Assembly (NCBI GenBank): GCA_009746045.1
Contig: RPFO01001274.1
Location: 1-44,942 of the forward strand
Reading direction: 5' to 3'
DNA: 44,942 bases
Source of the DNA: Mesostigma viride
Taxonomy: Eukaryota; Streptophyta; Mesostigmatophyceae; Mesostigmatales; Mesostigmataceae
Every line of letters starts with the position of its first letter. The stretch's first letter is position 1. Positions 35,301 to 44,942 of this stretch are shown here, piece after piece. The translations under genes were made by a program, and so were the position numbers. Under the pieces are notes generated by a model. It did not search any database, was not told the DNA's origin, and saw nothing but the letters and a program-made list of their open reading frames with translations.

Positions 35301-37658
35301 GACATCCATGTACGTAGGCCAGCCATGATGACACCATGGGAGCCTGAATCCTCATCATTAAATACATACATGCCATCCATGTACGTAGACAGGCCATGAT
35401 GACACCATGGGAGCCTGAATCCTCATCATTTACTATTCCTTGACATCCATGTACGTAGACGGGCCATGATGACACCATGGGAGCCTGAATCCTCATCATT
35501 TTTTTTTCTTTGACATCCATGTACATACGTAGGCCAGCCATGATGACACCAATGGAGCCTGAATTCTCATCATTAATTACATACATGCCATCCATGTACG
35601 TAGACAGGCCATGACATCTGACACCATGGGAGCCTGAATCCTCATCATTTACTATTCCTTGACATCCATGTACGTAGACGGGCCATGATGACACCATGGG
35701 AGCCTGAATCCTCATCATTTTTTTTTCTTTGACATCCATGTACATACGTAGGCCAGCCATGATGACACCAATGGAGCCTGAATCCTCATCATTAATTACA
35801 TACATAAATGCCAACCATGTACATACACGGGCAATGATGACGCCAATGGAGCCTGAATCCTCATCATTAATTACATAAATGCCAACCATGTACATACACG
35901 GGCAATGATGACACCATGGGAGCCTGAATCCTCATCATTTTTTTTTTCTTTGACATCCATGTACATACGTAGGCCAGCCATGATGACACCAATGGAGCCT
36001 GAATCCTCATCATTAATTACATACATGCCATCCATGTACGTAGACAAGCCATGATGACACCATGGGAGCCTGAATCCTCATCATTAATTACATACATGCC
36101 ATCCATGTACGTAGACAGGCCATGATGACACCATGGGAGCCTGAATCCTCATCATTTACTATTCCTTGACATCCATGTACGTAGGCCAGCCATGGAGACA
36201 CCATGGGAGCCTGAATCCTCCTCATTAATTACATAAATGCCAACCATGTACGTAGACAAGCCATGATGACCCCATGGGAGCCTGAATCCTCATCATTAAT
36301 TACATAAATGCCATCCATGTACGTAGACGGGCCATGATGACACCATGGGAGCCTGAATCCTCCTCATTAATTACATAAATGCCAACCATGTACGTAGACA
36401 AGCCATGATGACACCATGGGAGCCTGAATCCTCATCATTTACTATTCCTTGACATCCATGTACGTAGGCCAGCCATGATGACACCAATGGAGCCTGAATC
36501 CTCCTCGTTAATTACATAAATGCCAACCATGTACGTAGACAAGCCATGATGACCCCATGGGAGCCTGAATCCTCATCATTTACTATTCCTTGACATCCAT
36601 GTACGTAGACGGGCCATGATGACACCATGGGAGCCTGAATCCTCATCATTTACTATTCCTTGACATCCATGTACGTAGGCCAGCCATGATGACACCAATG
36701 GAGCCTGAATCCTCTTCATTTTCTTAATGAGAGGATTCAGGTTACATAAATGCCAACCATGTAGGTAGACAAGCCATGATGACACCATGGGAGCCTGAAT
36801 CCTCATCATTAAATACATAAATGCCATCCATGTACGTAGGCCAGCCATGGAGACACCATGGGAGCCTGAATCCTCCTCATTAATTACATAAATGCCAACC
36901 ATGTACGTAGACAAGCCATGATGACACCATGGGAGCCTGAATCCTCATCATTTACTATTCCTTGACATCCATGTACGTAGGCCAGCCATGATGACACCAA
37001 TGGAGCCTGAATCCTCCTCGTTAATTACATAAATGCCAACCATGTACGTAGACAAGCCATGATGACCCCATGGGAGCCTGAATCCTCATCATTTACTATT
37101 CCTTGACATCCATGTACGTAGACGGGCCATGATGACACCATGGGAGCCTGAATCCTCTTCATTAATTACATAAATGCCAACCATGTACGTAGACGGGCCA
37201 TGATGACACCATGGGAGCCTGAATCCTCATCATTTTTTTTATGAAACATCCATGTACGTAGGCCAGCCATGATGACACCATGGGAGCCTGAATCCTCATC
37301 ATTTTTTTTTCTTTGACATCCATGTACGTAGACGGGCCATGATGACACCATGGGAGCCTGAATCCTCATCATTAATTACATACATGCCATCCATGTACGT
37401 ACACGGGCCATGATGACACCATGGGAGCCTGAATCCTCATCATTTACTATTCCTTGACATCCATGTACGTAGGCCAGCCATGGAGACACCATGGGAGCCT
37501 GAATCCTCCTCGTTAATTACATAAATGCCAACCATGTACGTAGACAAGCCATGATGACCCCATGGGAGCCTGAATCCTCATCATTAATTACATAAATGCC
37601 ATTCATGTACGTAGGCCAGCCATGGAGACACCATGGGAGCCTGAATCCTCATCATTAA
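29007..37658 (+). repeat. ~71-bp satellite array, about 120 units, with higher-order structure
   Basis: Head-to-tail units of roughly 68-76 bp. The core is CATGTACGTAG, GCCATGATGACACCATGGGA and GCCTGAATCCTCATCATT, followed by one of several linkers (AATTACATAAATGCCA, TACTATTCCTTGACATC, or a T-run plus CTTTGACATC). Sets of variant units recur together: the marker GCCATGATCATCAATGACC is at 29784, 32691 and 34891, and the marker GAATTCTCATC is at 30454, 33714 and 35561. The first and third of each set are 5,107 bp apart. Many long minus-strand frames across the array are repeat artefacts. Confidence 0.95.
36704..36741. repeat. 12-bp palindrome inside the satellite
   Basis: CCTGAATCCTCT (36704-36715) faces AGAGGATTCAGG (36730-36741). 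A piece of a unit in opposite orientation has been joined here, unlike any other unit in the array. Confidence 0.8.
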
Positions 37659-39552
37659 GGGGAGGGTCCCATAGAAATATATCAAAACTTACCCCCCCTA
37701 ATAACTACAGAAATGCAACTGACAACCACTGAATGATGTTTGGGGACCATAAACATGATGTTTGGGCATGCATACCACCACTTGTTGGGGGTACTACCCC
37801 CAGCCATACACCGGCTATGAGCTAAAAATAGAAAAAAACGCTGTCCGGGGCACATCTTGCCCAGAACAGTGGGAGAACCAGTTGCATGAAAAAAGCACAC
37901 CCCATATAAAAATGTCATGGGACATTGTTTCTACCTAATTGGATCAACAAAATCAGCACATCCCTTTGAGTTATTAATTTTTGGGCCAAAAATACGCTTT
38001 TTTAGGCGGGGCGTCCCCATACACACTCATAACACATCAATTAGGCCTGAAAAGCACAAGTCAAATTCTGTCATGACCATAGAAGGCACTGTCAAAGTTT
38101 GGTGGCATTCTGAGCTCAGCTGTAGCAGTTATTAATTTTGGCAGTTGGCCACCTATGCAGACGCTAAGGAAGGCATTAGTGAGTATTAAGGCACACTAAC
38201 ACTTCCTATGCCATCCAAAAGGCTCCTGACCATGCCCAATTCGACCACAATGTACAAGGAGGTGGCTGGGCACGTCATGTGCCCTTGCCTTACCTCGACA
38301 CGGGCAACCTGTTGCGTGTGTGCACAACAATGAGGCAGGTAGCTCTACATGCCTAGCCAACACTTCTAAAGCATATTCCAGGTTTATGGTGTGGGCATCA
38401 TCCCAAAACCAAGCTCAAACACACCCTAGAAAGCCATATCCACTAATTGCCCAACAAGGGTAACAACAGACAGTCCACAGAGAAAGCAGAATTATCATAC
38501 ATGCTGCTTGCCAAGGCTTCTTACCATGGTTACCTTGCCTTGCTAGCATATGCATTAGGGCTCTCCCATTTTAGTGGGAGAAAGGCCAACAAGACAACGA
38601 TAACCCCTACCTACGTGCAGTTCCACCCATGCAGTATGCCCCTCAGAAAAACCACTGCCACCTTTCTTTCCAGCGCAATTGTTTGCCAAGAAACAAACTC
38701 AAGCTTGTGAGCCTCTAACCACAATGAAGCCCTCTGCTAAGAAAGGCCGCGTCAATATTCACACAAAACTGAGTGCTGTTAGCAATCTCCTTCCAAGAAA
38801 CCACTCAGCAAATCCCTGACAACTTGACGACATGCCACGGTCACGCTTTGACACATCCCAGCCATGCAACGTACATAAAAACCACTGAAAGGTGCCAGGA
38901 ATCTGGCGATGCGCAGCACAGAATGGCATTATACCTGGCGCTAACTGCACGGAAAGAAGCCGAAAACTTGCGTTGATAACCCATAAAGGAAGCGAAACAT
39001 TCATAGGGTCACGTTGATCACACGATCGTACCATTACCGGAATTGTCCTTCGCCAAGCGGCGCAAGAAAGAACAACCTTCCATGGAATAATAAGACGCGC
39101 ATCCCGCGAGCCTGGAGAGTGTCTTACAGATCATGACGGAAATGTTGCCGAAACCCAGCAAATTTTTTAAAGCTTTACCAATAACGATTTAAACGCATCC
39201 TTGACGCTAGGTAAATCCCATAAAACCTGACAATCACCGCCGCCAGCGTGCATTCTAATTTATTCCTCTCGACGAAAACATCAGATTGGACCCCCGTGGC
39301 GATGGTCATCAATAAAATCATCGACACTGCAAAAAACGCGAACTCCGCTACGAGGTAGTATCATTTACTCATCGTCTTTAAGATTCGCTCAGTTTCTCTG
39401 CATTCCGCGAGCTATCTTTTTCTACTCTGCCTGAAAGCACGTCGCCATGGCCAGCTCCGGTAGGGGTGCGCGCCCCGTGCACCACTTTTTCACGGTACGG
39501 ACGGGTACCGCGAATTTTTCGGCGCCAAAATATTCGCGCCGGGACCGTCCCC
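37659..39552. mobile_element. Non-autonomous TTAA element 2, inserted in the satellite
   Basis: Flanked by TTAA at 37655-37658 and 39553-39556. Left end GGGGAGGGTCCC; right end, reverse-complemented, GGGGACGGTCCC. Removing the element plus one TTAA restores an ordinary satellite linker (ATCATTAATTACATACATGCC or close). TTAA duplication with G-starting ends fits Kolobok better than piggyBac, but no transposase is present in its 1,894 bp. Its last ~0.7 kb is diverged from, but clearly related to, the outer part of the inverted-repeat arms (42,930-43,585). Confidence 0.8.
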
Positions 39553-40212
39553 TTAATTACATACATGCCAACAATGTAGGTAGACAAGCCATGATGACAC
39601 CATGGGAGCCTGAATCCTCATCATTTATTTTATGAGACATCCATGTACGTAGGCCAGCCATGATGACACCATGGGAGCCTGAATCCTCATCATTTCTTTT
39701 TCTTTGACATCCATGTACGTAGGCCAGCCATGATGACACCATGGGAGCCTGAATCCTCCTCATTAATTACATACATGCCATCCATGTACGTACACGGGCC
39801 ATGATGACACCATGGGAGCCTGAATCCTCCTCATTTACTATTCCTTGACATCCATGTACGTAGGCCAGCCATGGAGACACCATGGGAGCCTGAATCCTCA
39901 TCATTAATTACATAAATGCCAACCATGTACGTAGACAAGCCATGATGACACCATGGGAGCCTGAATCCTCCTCATTAATTACATAAATGCCAACCATGTA
40001 CGTAGACAAGCCATGATGACACCATGGGAGCCTGAATCCTCATCATTAATTACATACATGCCATCCATGTACGTAGACAGGCCATGATGACACCATGGGA
40101 GCCTGAATCCTCATCATTTACTATTCCTTGACATCCATGTACGTAGGCCAGCCATGGAGACACCATGGGAGCCTGAATCCTCATCATTAAATACATAAAT
40201 GCCATCCATGTA
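39553..40212 (+). repeat. Satellite array continuing after TTAA element 2
   Basis: About nine units in the same orientation as 29007-37658. The order of variants closely follows the stretch starting near 33018 (shared marker AACAATGTAGGTAGACAAGC), so it is a copy of that segment. Confidence 0.9.
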
Positions 40213-41250
40213 ATTAATGATGAGGATTCAGGCTCCCATGGTGTCATCATGGCCCGTCTACGTACATGGATGTCAAGGAATAGTAAATGATGAGGATTCA
40301 GGCTCCCATGGTGTCATCATGGCTTGTCTACGTACATGGTTGGCATTTATGTAATTAACGAGGAGGATTCAGGCTCCCATAATGTCTCCATGGCTGGCCT
40401 ACGTACATGGATGTCAAGGAATAGTAAATGATGAGGATTCAGGCTCCCATGGTGTCATCATGGCCCGTCTACGTACATGGATGGCATGTATGTAATTAAT
40501 GATGAGGATTCAGGCTCCCATGGTGTCATCATGGCCCGTCTACGTATATGGATGTCAAAGAAAAAAAAATGACGAGGATTCAGGCTCCCATGGTGTCATC
40601 ATGGCTGGCCTACGTACATGGATGTCTCATAAAAAAAATGATGAGGATTCAGGCTCCCATGGTGTCATCATGGCCCGTCTACGTACATGGTTGGCATTTA
40701 TGTAATTAATGATGAGGATTCAGGCTCCCATGGTGTCATCATGGCCTGTCTACGTACATGGATGGCATGTATGTATTTAATGATGAGGATTCAGGCTCCC
40801 ATGGTGTCATCATGGCTGGCCTACGTACATGGATGTCTCAGAAAAAAAATGTGGAGGATTCAGGCTCCCATGGTGTCATCATGGCTGGCCTACGTACATG
40901 GATGTCTCATAAAATAAATGATGAGGATTCAGGCTCCCGTGGTGTCATTATGGCCCGTCTACGTGTTGTTGGCATGTATGAAATTAATGATGAGGATTCA
41001 GGCTCCCATAGTGTCATCATGGCTGGCCTACGTACATGGTTGGCATTTATGTATTTAATGATGAGGATTCAGGCTCCCATGGTGTCATCATGGCTTGTCT
41101 ATGTACATGGTTGGCATTTATGTAATTAATGATGAGGATTCAGGCTCCATTGGTGTCATCATGGCCCGTCTACGTACATGGGTGGCATTTATGTATTTAA
41201 TGATGAGGATTTAGGCTCCCATGGGGTCATCATGGCTTGTCTACGTACAT
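40213..41250 (-). repeat. Satellite array in reversed orientation
   Basis: About fifteen units running on the minus strand. The flip is abrupt at GCCATCCATGTA/ATTAATGATGAGG. The distal part (40927-41250) is the mirror of 29007-29330. Confidence 0.95.
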
Positions 41251-43513
41251 GGAGTCATATTGATTCATGGAACAATGAGATACCATTCTTAATTGAAAAT
41301 TGTTCTTGATACTTTCACATGCATGCCCGGAATCGTGAATTTGTGCGGGTTTCCATGATGACAATCCTCATTGAATTCTTGAGCACACAATATTGAGCAA
41401 TTTAGGGGCACTTCGGCAATGTTGACCATTTTCATTCATGATCAATAAAATTAACATTTAATGCAATAAATACATATTCCACTCATTTTAATAAACCATG
41501 CAAAAACTTTACAAGCACGCTCAAGCTAGGGGTGGGCTGGCATGCACGCGTGGGTGTGGGGGTGGGCTGGCATGCATGCGTGGGTGTGGGGGTGGGCTGG
41601 CATGCACGTGTGGGTGTGGGGGTGGGCTGGCATGCATGCGTGGGTGTGGGGTTGGGCTAGCCTGCATGCGTGGGTGTGGGGGGGGGCTGGCATGCATGCG
41701 TGGGTGTGTGTGGGGGGCTAGCATGCATGCGTAAGTGTGGGGGGGGGCTGGCATGCATGCGTGGGTGTGGGGGGGGGCTGGCATGCATGCGTGGGTGTGT
41801 GTGGGGGGCTAGCATGCATGCGTAAGTGTGGGGGGGGGCTGGCATGCATGCGTGGGTGTGTATGGGGGCTGGCATGCATGCGTGGGTGTGTGTGGGGGGC
41901 TAGCATGCATGCGTGGGTGTGTGGGGGGGCTGTCATGCATGCGTGGGTGTGTGTGGGGGCTGGCATCCATGCGTGGGTGTGTGGGGGGGCTAGCATGCAT
42001 GCGTGGGTGTGGGGGTGGGCTAGCATGCATGCGTGGGTGTGGGGGGGGCGGTCATGCATGCGTGGGTGTGTGGGGGGGCTGGCATGCATGCGTGGGTGTG
42101 TGGGGGGGCTAGCATGCATGCGTGGGTGTGGGGGTGGGCTAGCATGCATGCGTGGGTGTGAGTGTGGGCTAGCATGCATGCGTGGGTGTGGGGGGGGGCT
42201 AGCATGCATGCGTGGGTGTGGGGGGGCCGGGGCCGGGGCTAGCATGCATGCGTGGGTGTGGGGGTGGGCTAGCATGCATGCGTGGGTGTGGGGGGGGGCT
42301 AGCACGCCCCACCCCTCCATCGGCACAGCCAGCCTTGTGAGTCTACCCTTAACAACAAGGCTGGTAGGACGACACGCCTGAGCAGCATATGTCATGCCTA
42401 TCTCAGGCTAATAATGTGTGATTTTGTGCCAACAACCAAGTTGTTCCACCCAACAACACATTATAAACCCTCTTCCAAAATGCCCAACAAGCCGGACACG
42501 TGGAGGACCACACACGCAGTATATAAAGAGAAAATAAGCTGACTTTTTATCCAGCCAACCTGTGGCTAGCTGCTCTGGTTAGCATGACAAATGCTAACAT
42601 TTACTCAGTGGGAAAGGTGAAGAGACCATTGGAACAGCCTACCTGACGCATGTGCCACCAAAGCATTGTGTCCCGCAAAATGCACACTGCCTCCTTTCTA
42701 ACAAGCACGAGCCGCTCTCTTTAGGAGACAGGTGCCAGCTCGTCAGTGTCTGGGGAAAATGATGCCGCTGCTTAGGAAGACCGCGTGAATTTCCTCGAAC
42801 ACAACTGTCTATAAAGCAAAAGAAATTTCAGAGAAGCATGGAAATAAAAGCATTACACCTTCCCGACAGGTTGTGGGCCACGCGCTGCAGCAAGCCAGCC
42901 ACGTCACAGACGAACTTGCTTAAAAACATCCAGGAATCCAGCGATGCAGCGCCAGGACCCGCAACTTCATGGCTGCATCTGGCCGGAAAGAAGGCAAAAA
43001 GCTTACGCTCAACGAGGTAAGAAAGCAGGAAAGCGCTATCTTAGGACGTTTAATACAAGAACGTACCATAACGGGCATTTATTCGTGCCCAGGCGCACAA
43101 GAAAGGCCACCCTTTCATGGAGAGGTCGGGCGCGCATGGCGCAGGCCTAATGTTATCTTACCGCAAAATGACGGGAAAGGTAAAGATAGCAGCGGGAATT
43201 TTTACGGCTTTAGAAACATCATTAAACTAGCTTCCATTAGGACCATCAAAACTGGCAACAATCGACAATCACACCTGCAGGCATCAATTATACTTTATTC
43301 ATCCCGACAGAAATTCAGGCCGGACCCCCCCTGCCGATGGTAAAGAAAAAGAGCCCGCGACATTATAGATCGCAACTATCCCACCATAAATTAGAATCAG
43401 TAACTAATTTTCTCCAAGAATCGAGCATTTTTTCTGCTTTCCGCGAGCCAGATTTGTCACGTTTCGTCTAAAAGCAGTCGCCATGGCCACTTCCGCAAGG
43501 GGTGCGCGCACCG
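40927..43513 (-). repeat. Right arm of the 16.7-kb inverted repeat
   Basis: Reverse complement of 26838-29330. The right arm has 96 bp more in its minisatellite. Similarity with the left arm ends at about 43513, but the sequence up to about 43585 (palindrome-rich, ATTTTTTTGGCGCGG then ATATTCGCC) matches the end of TTAA element 2 and is followed by a TTAA at 43585-43588. Confidence 0.9.
41527..42301 (-). repeat. GCATGCATGC minisatellite, right arm
   Basis: Mirror of 28057-28730 with about three extra units (96 bp). Unit variants run in the same order at both ends, so the copy-number change is internal. Confidence 0.95.
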
Positions 43514-44353
43514 TGCACCCACTTTTCACGGTACGGAGGGTACCGCGGAATTTTTTTGGCGCGGAAAATATTCGCCGCCAAAAATTAACCATGCATGCAT
43601 GCCCGTCGTCTCCAAACATTGCATTACATGCACGTGACGGCGTGTTCCCTCGGTCATGGTGCGCGGCGGTGCCAGCTGGACTGATGTCATGCCCTCCACG
43701 TAGGCTCGTTCTACATTTCAAAACTGATCCATGGCGCATAATTAGAATTTTGGAAGGTAGAATCAGGTTCTGAAGGTTCTACATAGTAGCCTAGTAAGGG
43801 TACACTAACATGTAGCCCAGTAGTTACTAATCCTGCGATCATGACGGAATATACATGTAGTGATACTAATCGATACATGTAGTACACATGGTTGGCGCAC
43901 AGAATGTTGTACAACCTGCCCTACATGTCGGAAAAACGCACACTCTGACAAACGTGATTGAAATATATTGTACAACATCATCACTAACGCTACATCCGGA
44001 ACTGTTCTAGTGAATAGCATTACAATGTACTCCCCCGGCAGGTGTGGGTGCCCGAGTACTTGGGAGTCTGAACACGCAGTGTCGACTCCTATTGGTGCAA
44101 AAAGTCGTTTGGTGTGAAACGACTGGTCCAACCTAAAAAAATTTTGAATTTTTGCCGTGTCCAGTAACGGTCCTAGGTTGCACCCGCGGGACGTTCCGGC
44201 AGCTGTACAGAATAGATCAGAAAGATACGCCGCGGAATGACGCCAGTGCCCGGCAAATGTGAGTCGGGAACTGAACAGTCACTACAAACGTCGAAAATCT
44301 ATTGCTCCACCCCCCAAAAAAAGCGTTCCGGAACTGTTCGAAGCGAATAGCAC

Positions 44354-44374
44354 TGACAGGATTCGAACCTGCGT
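44354..44374 (-). other. tRNA T-arm / B-box-like sequence (degenerate tRNA or SINE)
   Basis: On the minus strand GCAGGTTCGAATCCTGT forms a T-stem (one G-T pair) with a standard TTCGAAT loop and contains a perfect B-box GGTTCGAATCC. No matching acceptor stem or anticodon arm can be built upstream, so an intact tRNA is not supported; a tRNA-derived SINE fragment is possible. Confidence 0.3.
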
Positions 44375-44550
44375 CCAGAGTGAGGTTGCGGAGTGAGGGA
44401 GGCCAGCCATCATGGTCCGCACACAAATCTGGCTCGGGTCCGATTGTCGCGTTTGCGTGCCATTATATCCTAGCCTATCACTTGGAAGGCATATCCATAG
44501 CAATAGAGTACTCTTGTGTGTGATCCACTATATTCAAATAGGCTAAGCAA

Positions 44551-44674
44551 TAACCTCTTCAGTGCTTTTTCAAGGATAAGCATAATCCTCTTCATGGCTT
44601 TTTCAAGGATATATATAAGCCTAATCCTCTTCATAGCTTTTTAAAGGATAAGCTTAATCCTCTTCCAAGTGCTT
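44551..44674 (+). repeat. Short tandem repeat, 3.5 units of 32-39 bp
   Basis: Units begin TAACCTCTTC or TAATCCTCTTC at 44551, 44583, 44622 and 44655, followed by GCTTTTTCAAGGATA or a close variant. Confidence 0.85.
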
Positions 44675-44942
44675 GATTCTGCAAGCAGCTTGGGTATATC
44701 TCCGGCTCAGGCTGTCCGAACTGAACCCGCCAAGGGTTGTTCGCTCGTTTTAATTAAGTGGTGATGATAGGTGTGGTCCTTGACGGCACCACCACCTTCA
44801 TGACAGGCAGCGCAGCCAGCCGATTATATTATGAAGATTGCAATAATGCTTTATGATGAAAGCAATGCCCAAACCATTCATTCCATAACATTTGACAGAT
44901 TACAATGAATGCCGAGTTGTGCTGCCGCAACTGTAAGAGTAA

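Larger units (their letters stand above)
43514..44942. other. Unassigned right end of the window
   Basis: No protein gene supported. Contains several ACATGTAG copies at 43811-43885, the tRNA-like B-box near 44354-44374 and the short tandem repeat at 44551-44674. Confidence 0.5.

Noticed and set aside
28057-37658. CRISPR array
   Set aside because: Units are contiguous variants of one another with no unique spacers and no associated genes; the context is eukaryotic.
29203-41129. Many long open frames (up to 270 codons) on both strands of the satellite, with peptides such as NDEDSGSHGVIMA
   Set aside because: They follow the repeat unit, recur identically at the long-range offset, mirror across the inversion and lack splice or start context; they are by-products of a stop-poor repeat.
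44354-44374. Functional tRNA gene
   Set aside because: Only the T-arm can be formed; acceptor and anticodon stems do not pair.

Overview
The window is repeat-dense eukaryotic nuclear DNA. Every gene that can be followed has GT-AG spliceosomal introns (several GTAAGT donors and pyrimidine/CAG acceptors), and almost everything recognisable is transposon-derived. A TGTAA overlapping AATAAA at the end of one gene and plant/alga-like CACTA transposases fit a green alga, but the sequence alone does not prove the lineage. No rRNA, convincing tRNA or conserved housekeeping gene was found.

Region 1 (1-10,689) is the right part of a CACTA/EnSpm-type DNA transposon whose left end lies outside the window. 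It carries two divergent genes: a Tnp2/DUF4218 transposase on the minus strand (4277 to 541, several frameshifts) and an unfamiliar second gene on the plus strand (5081-8030, five exons, one frameshift inside a 39-bp minisatellite). A perfect 27-bp hairpin lies just upstream of the transposase start. A 1.7-kb TTAA-flanked element (8209-9906) sits in what looks like a 3'-UTR intron of the second gene. The right end has a subterminal array of TCCTGAGATT-like motifs and the terminus TTCCTAGTG.

Region 2 (about 11,250-19,040) is a tandem pair of decayed genes resembling L1-type LINE ORF1. The second copy is split by a complete 4,237-bp CACTA element (14,053-18,289) with CACTAGGAACTC termini and subterminal GTGAGAAA arrays. 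The first copy supplies the empty site. This element keeps only the 3' part of a transposase gene (16,845-17,784).

Region 3 (19,000-26,840) has short duplications, then a roughly 1,010-codon DDE-type transposase-like gene on the minus strand (25,037 to 21,688). Three ~230-bp tandem repeats built around GGCCGGCG motifs lie upstream of it.

Region 4 (26,838-43,513) is a 16.7-kb inverted-repeat (foldback-like) structure. Each arm contains a 0.65-kb outer segment, a GCATGCATGC minisatellite and a unique 0.28-kb segment, and runs into a ~71-bp satellite. The satellite fills about 8.65 kb, shows a 5,107-bp long-range duplication, is interrupted by a second TTAA-flanked element (37,659-39,552), and flips orientation at 40,212/40,213. 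The right end of the inserted element is a diverged relative of the arm ends. The remaining 1.4 kb holds only short repeats and a tRNA-like B-box.

The genes work mainly as transposon machinery. The strongest candidates for something undescribed are the CACTA pair with matching termini but different subterminal motifs, plus its unknown second protein, and the satellite-bearing foldback structure linked to TTAA elements.
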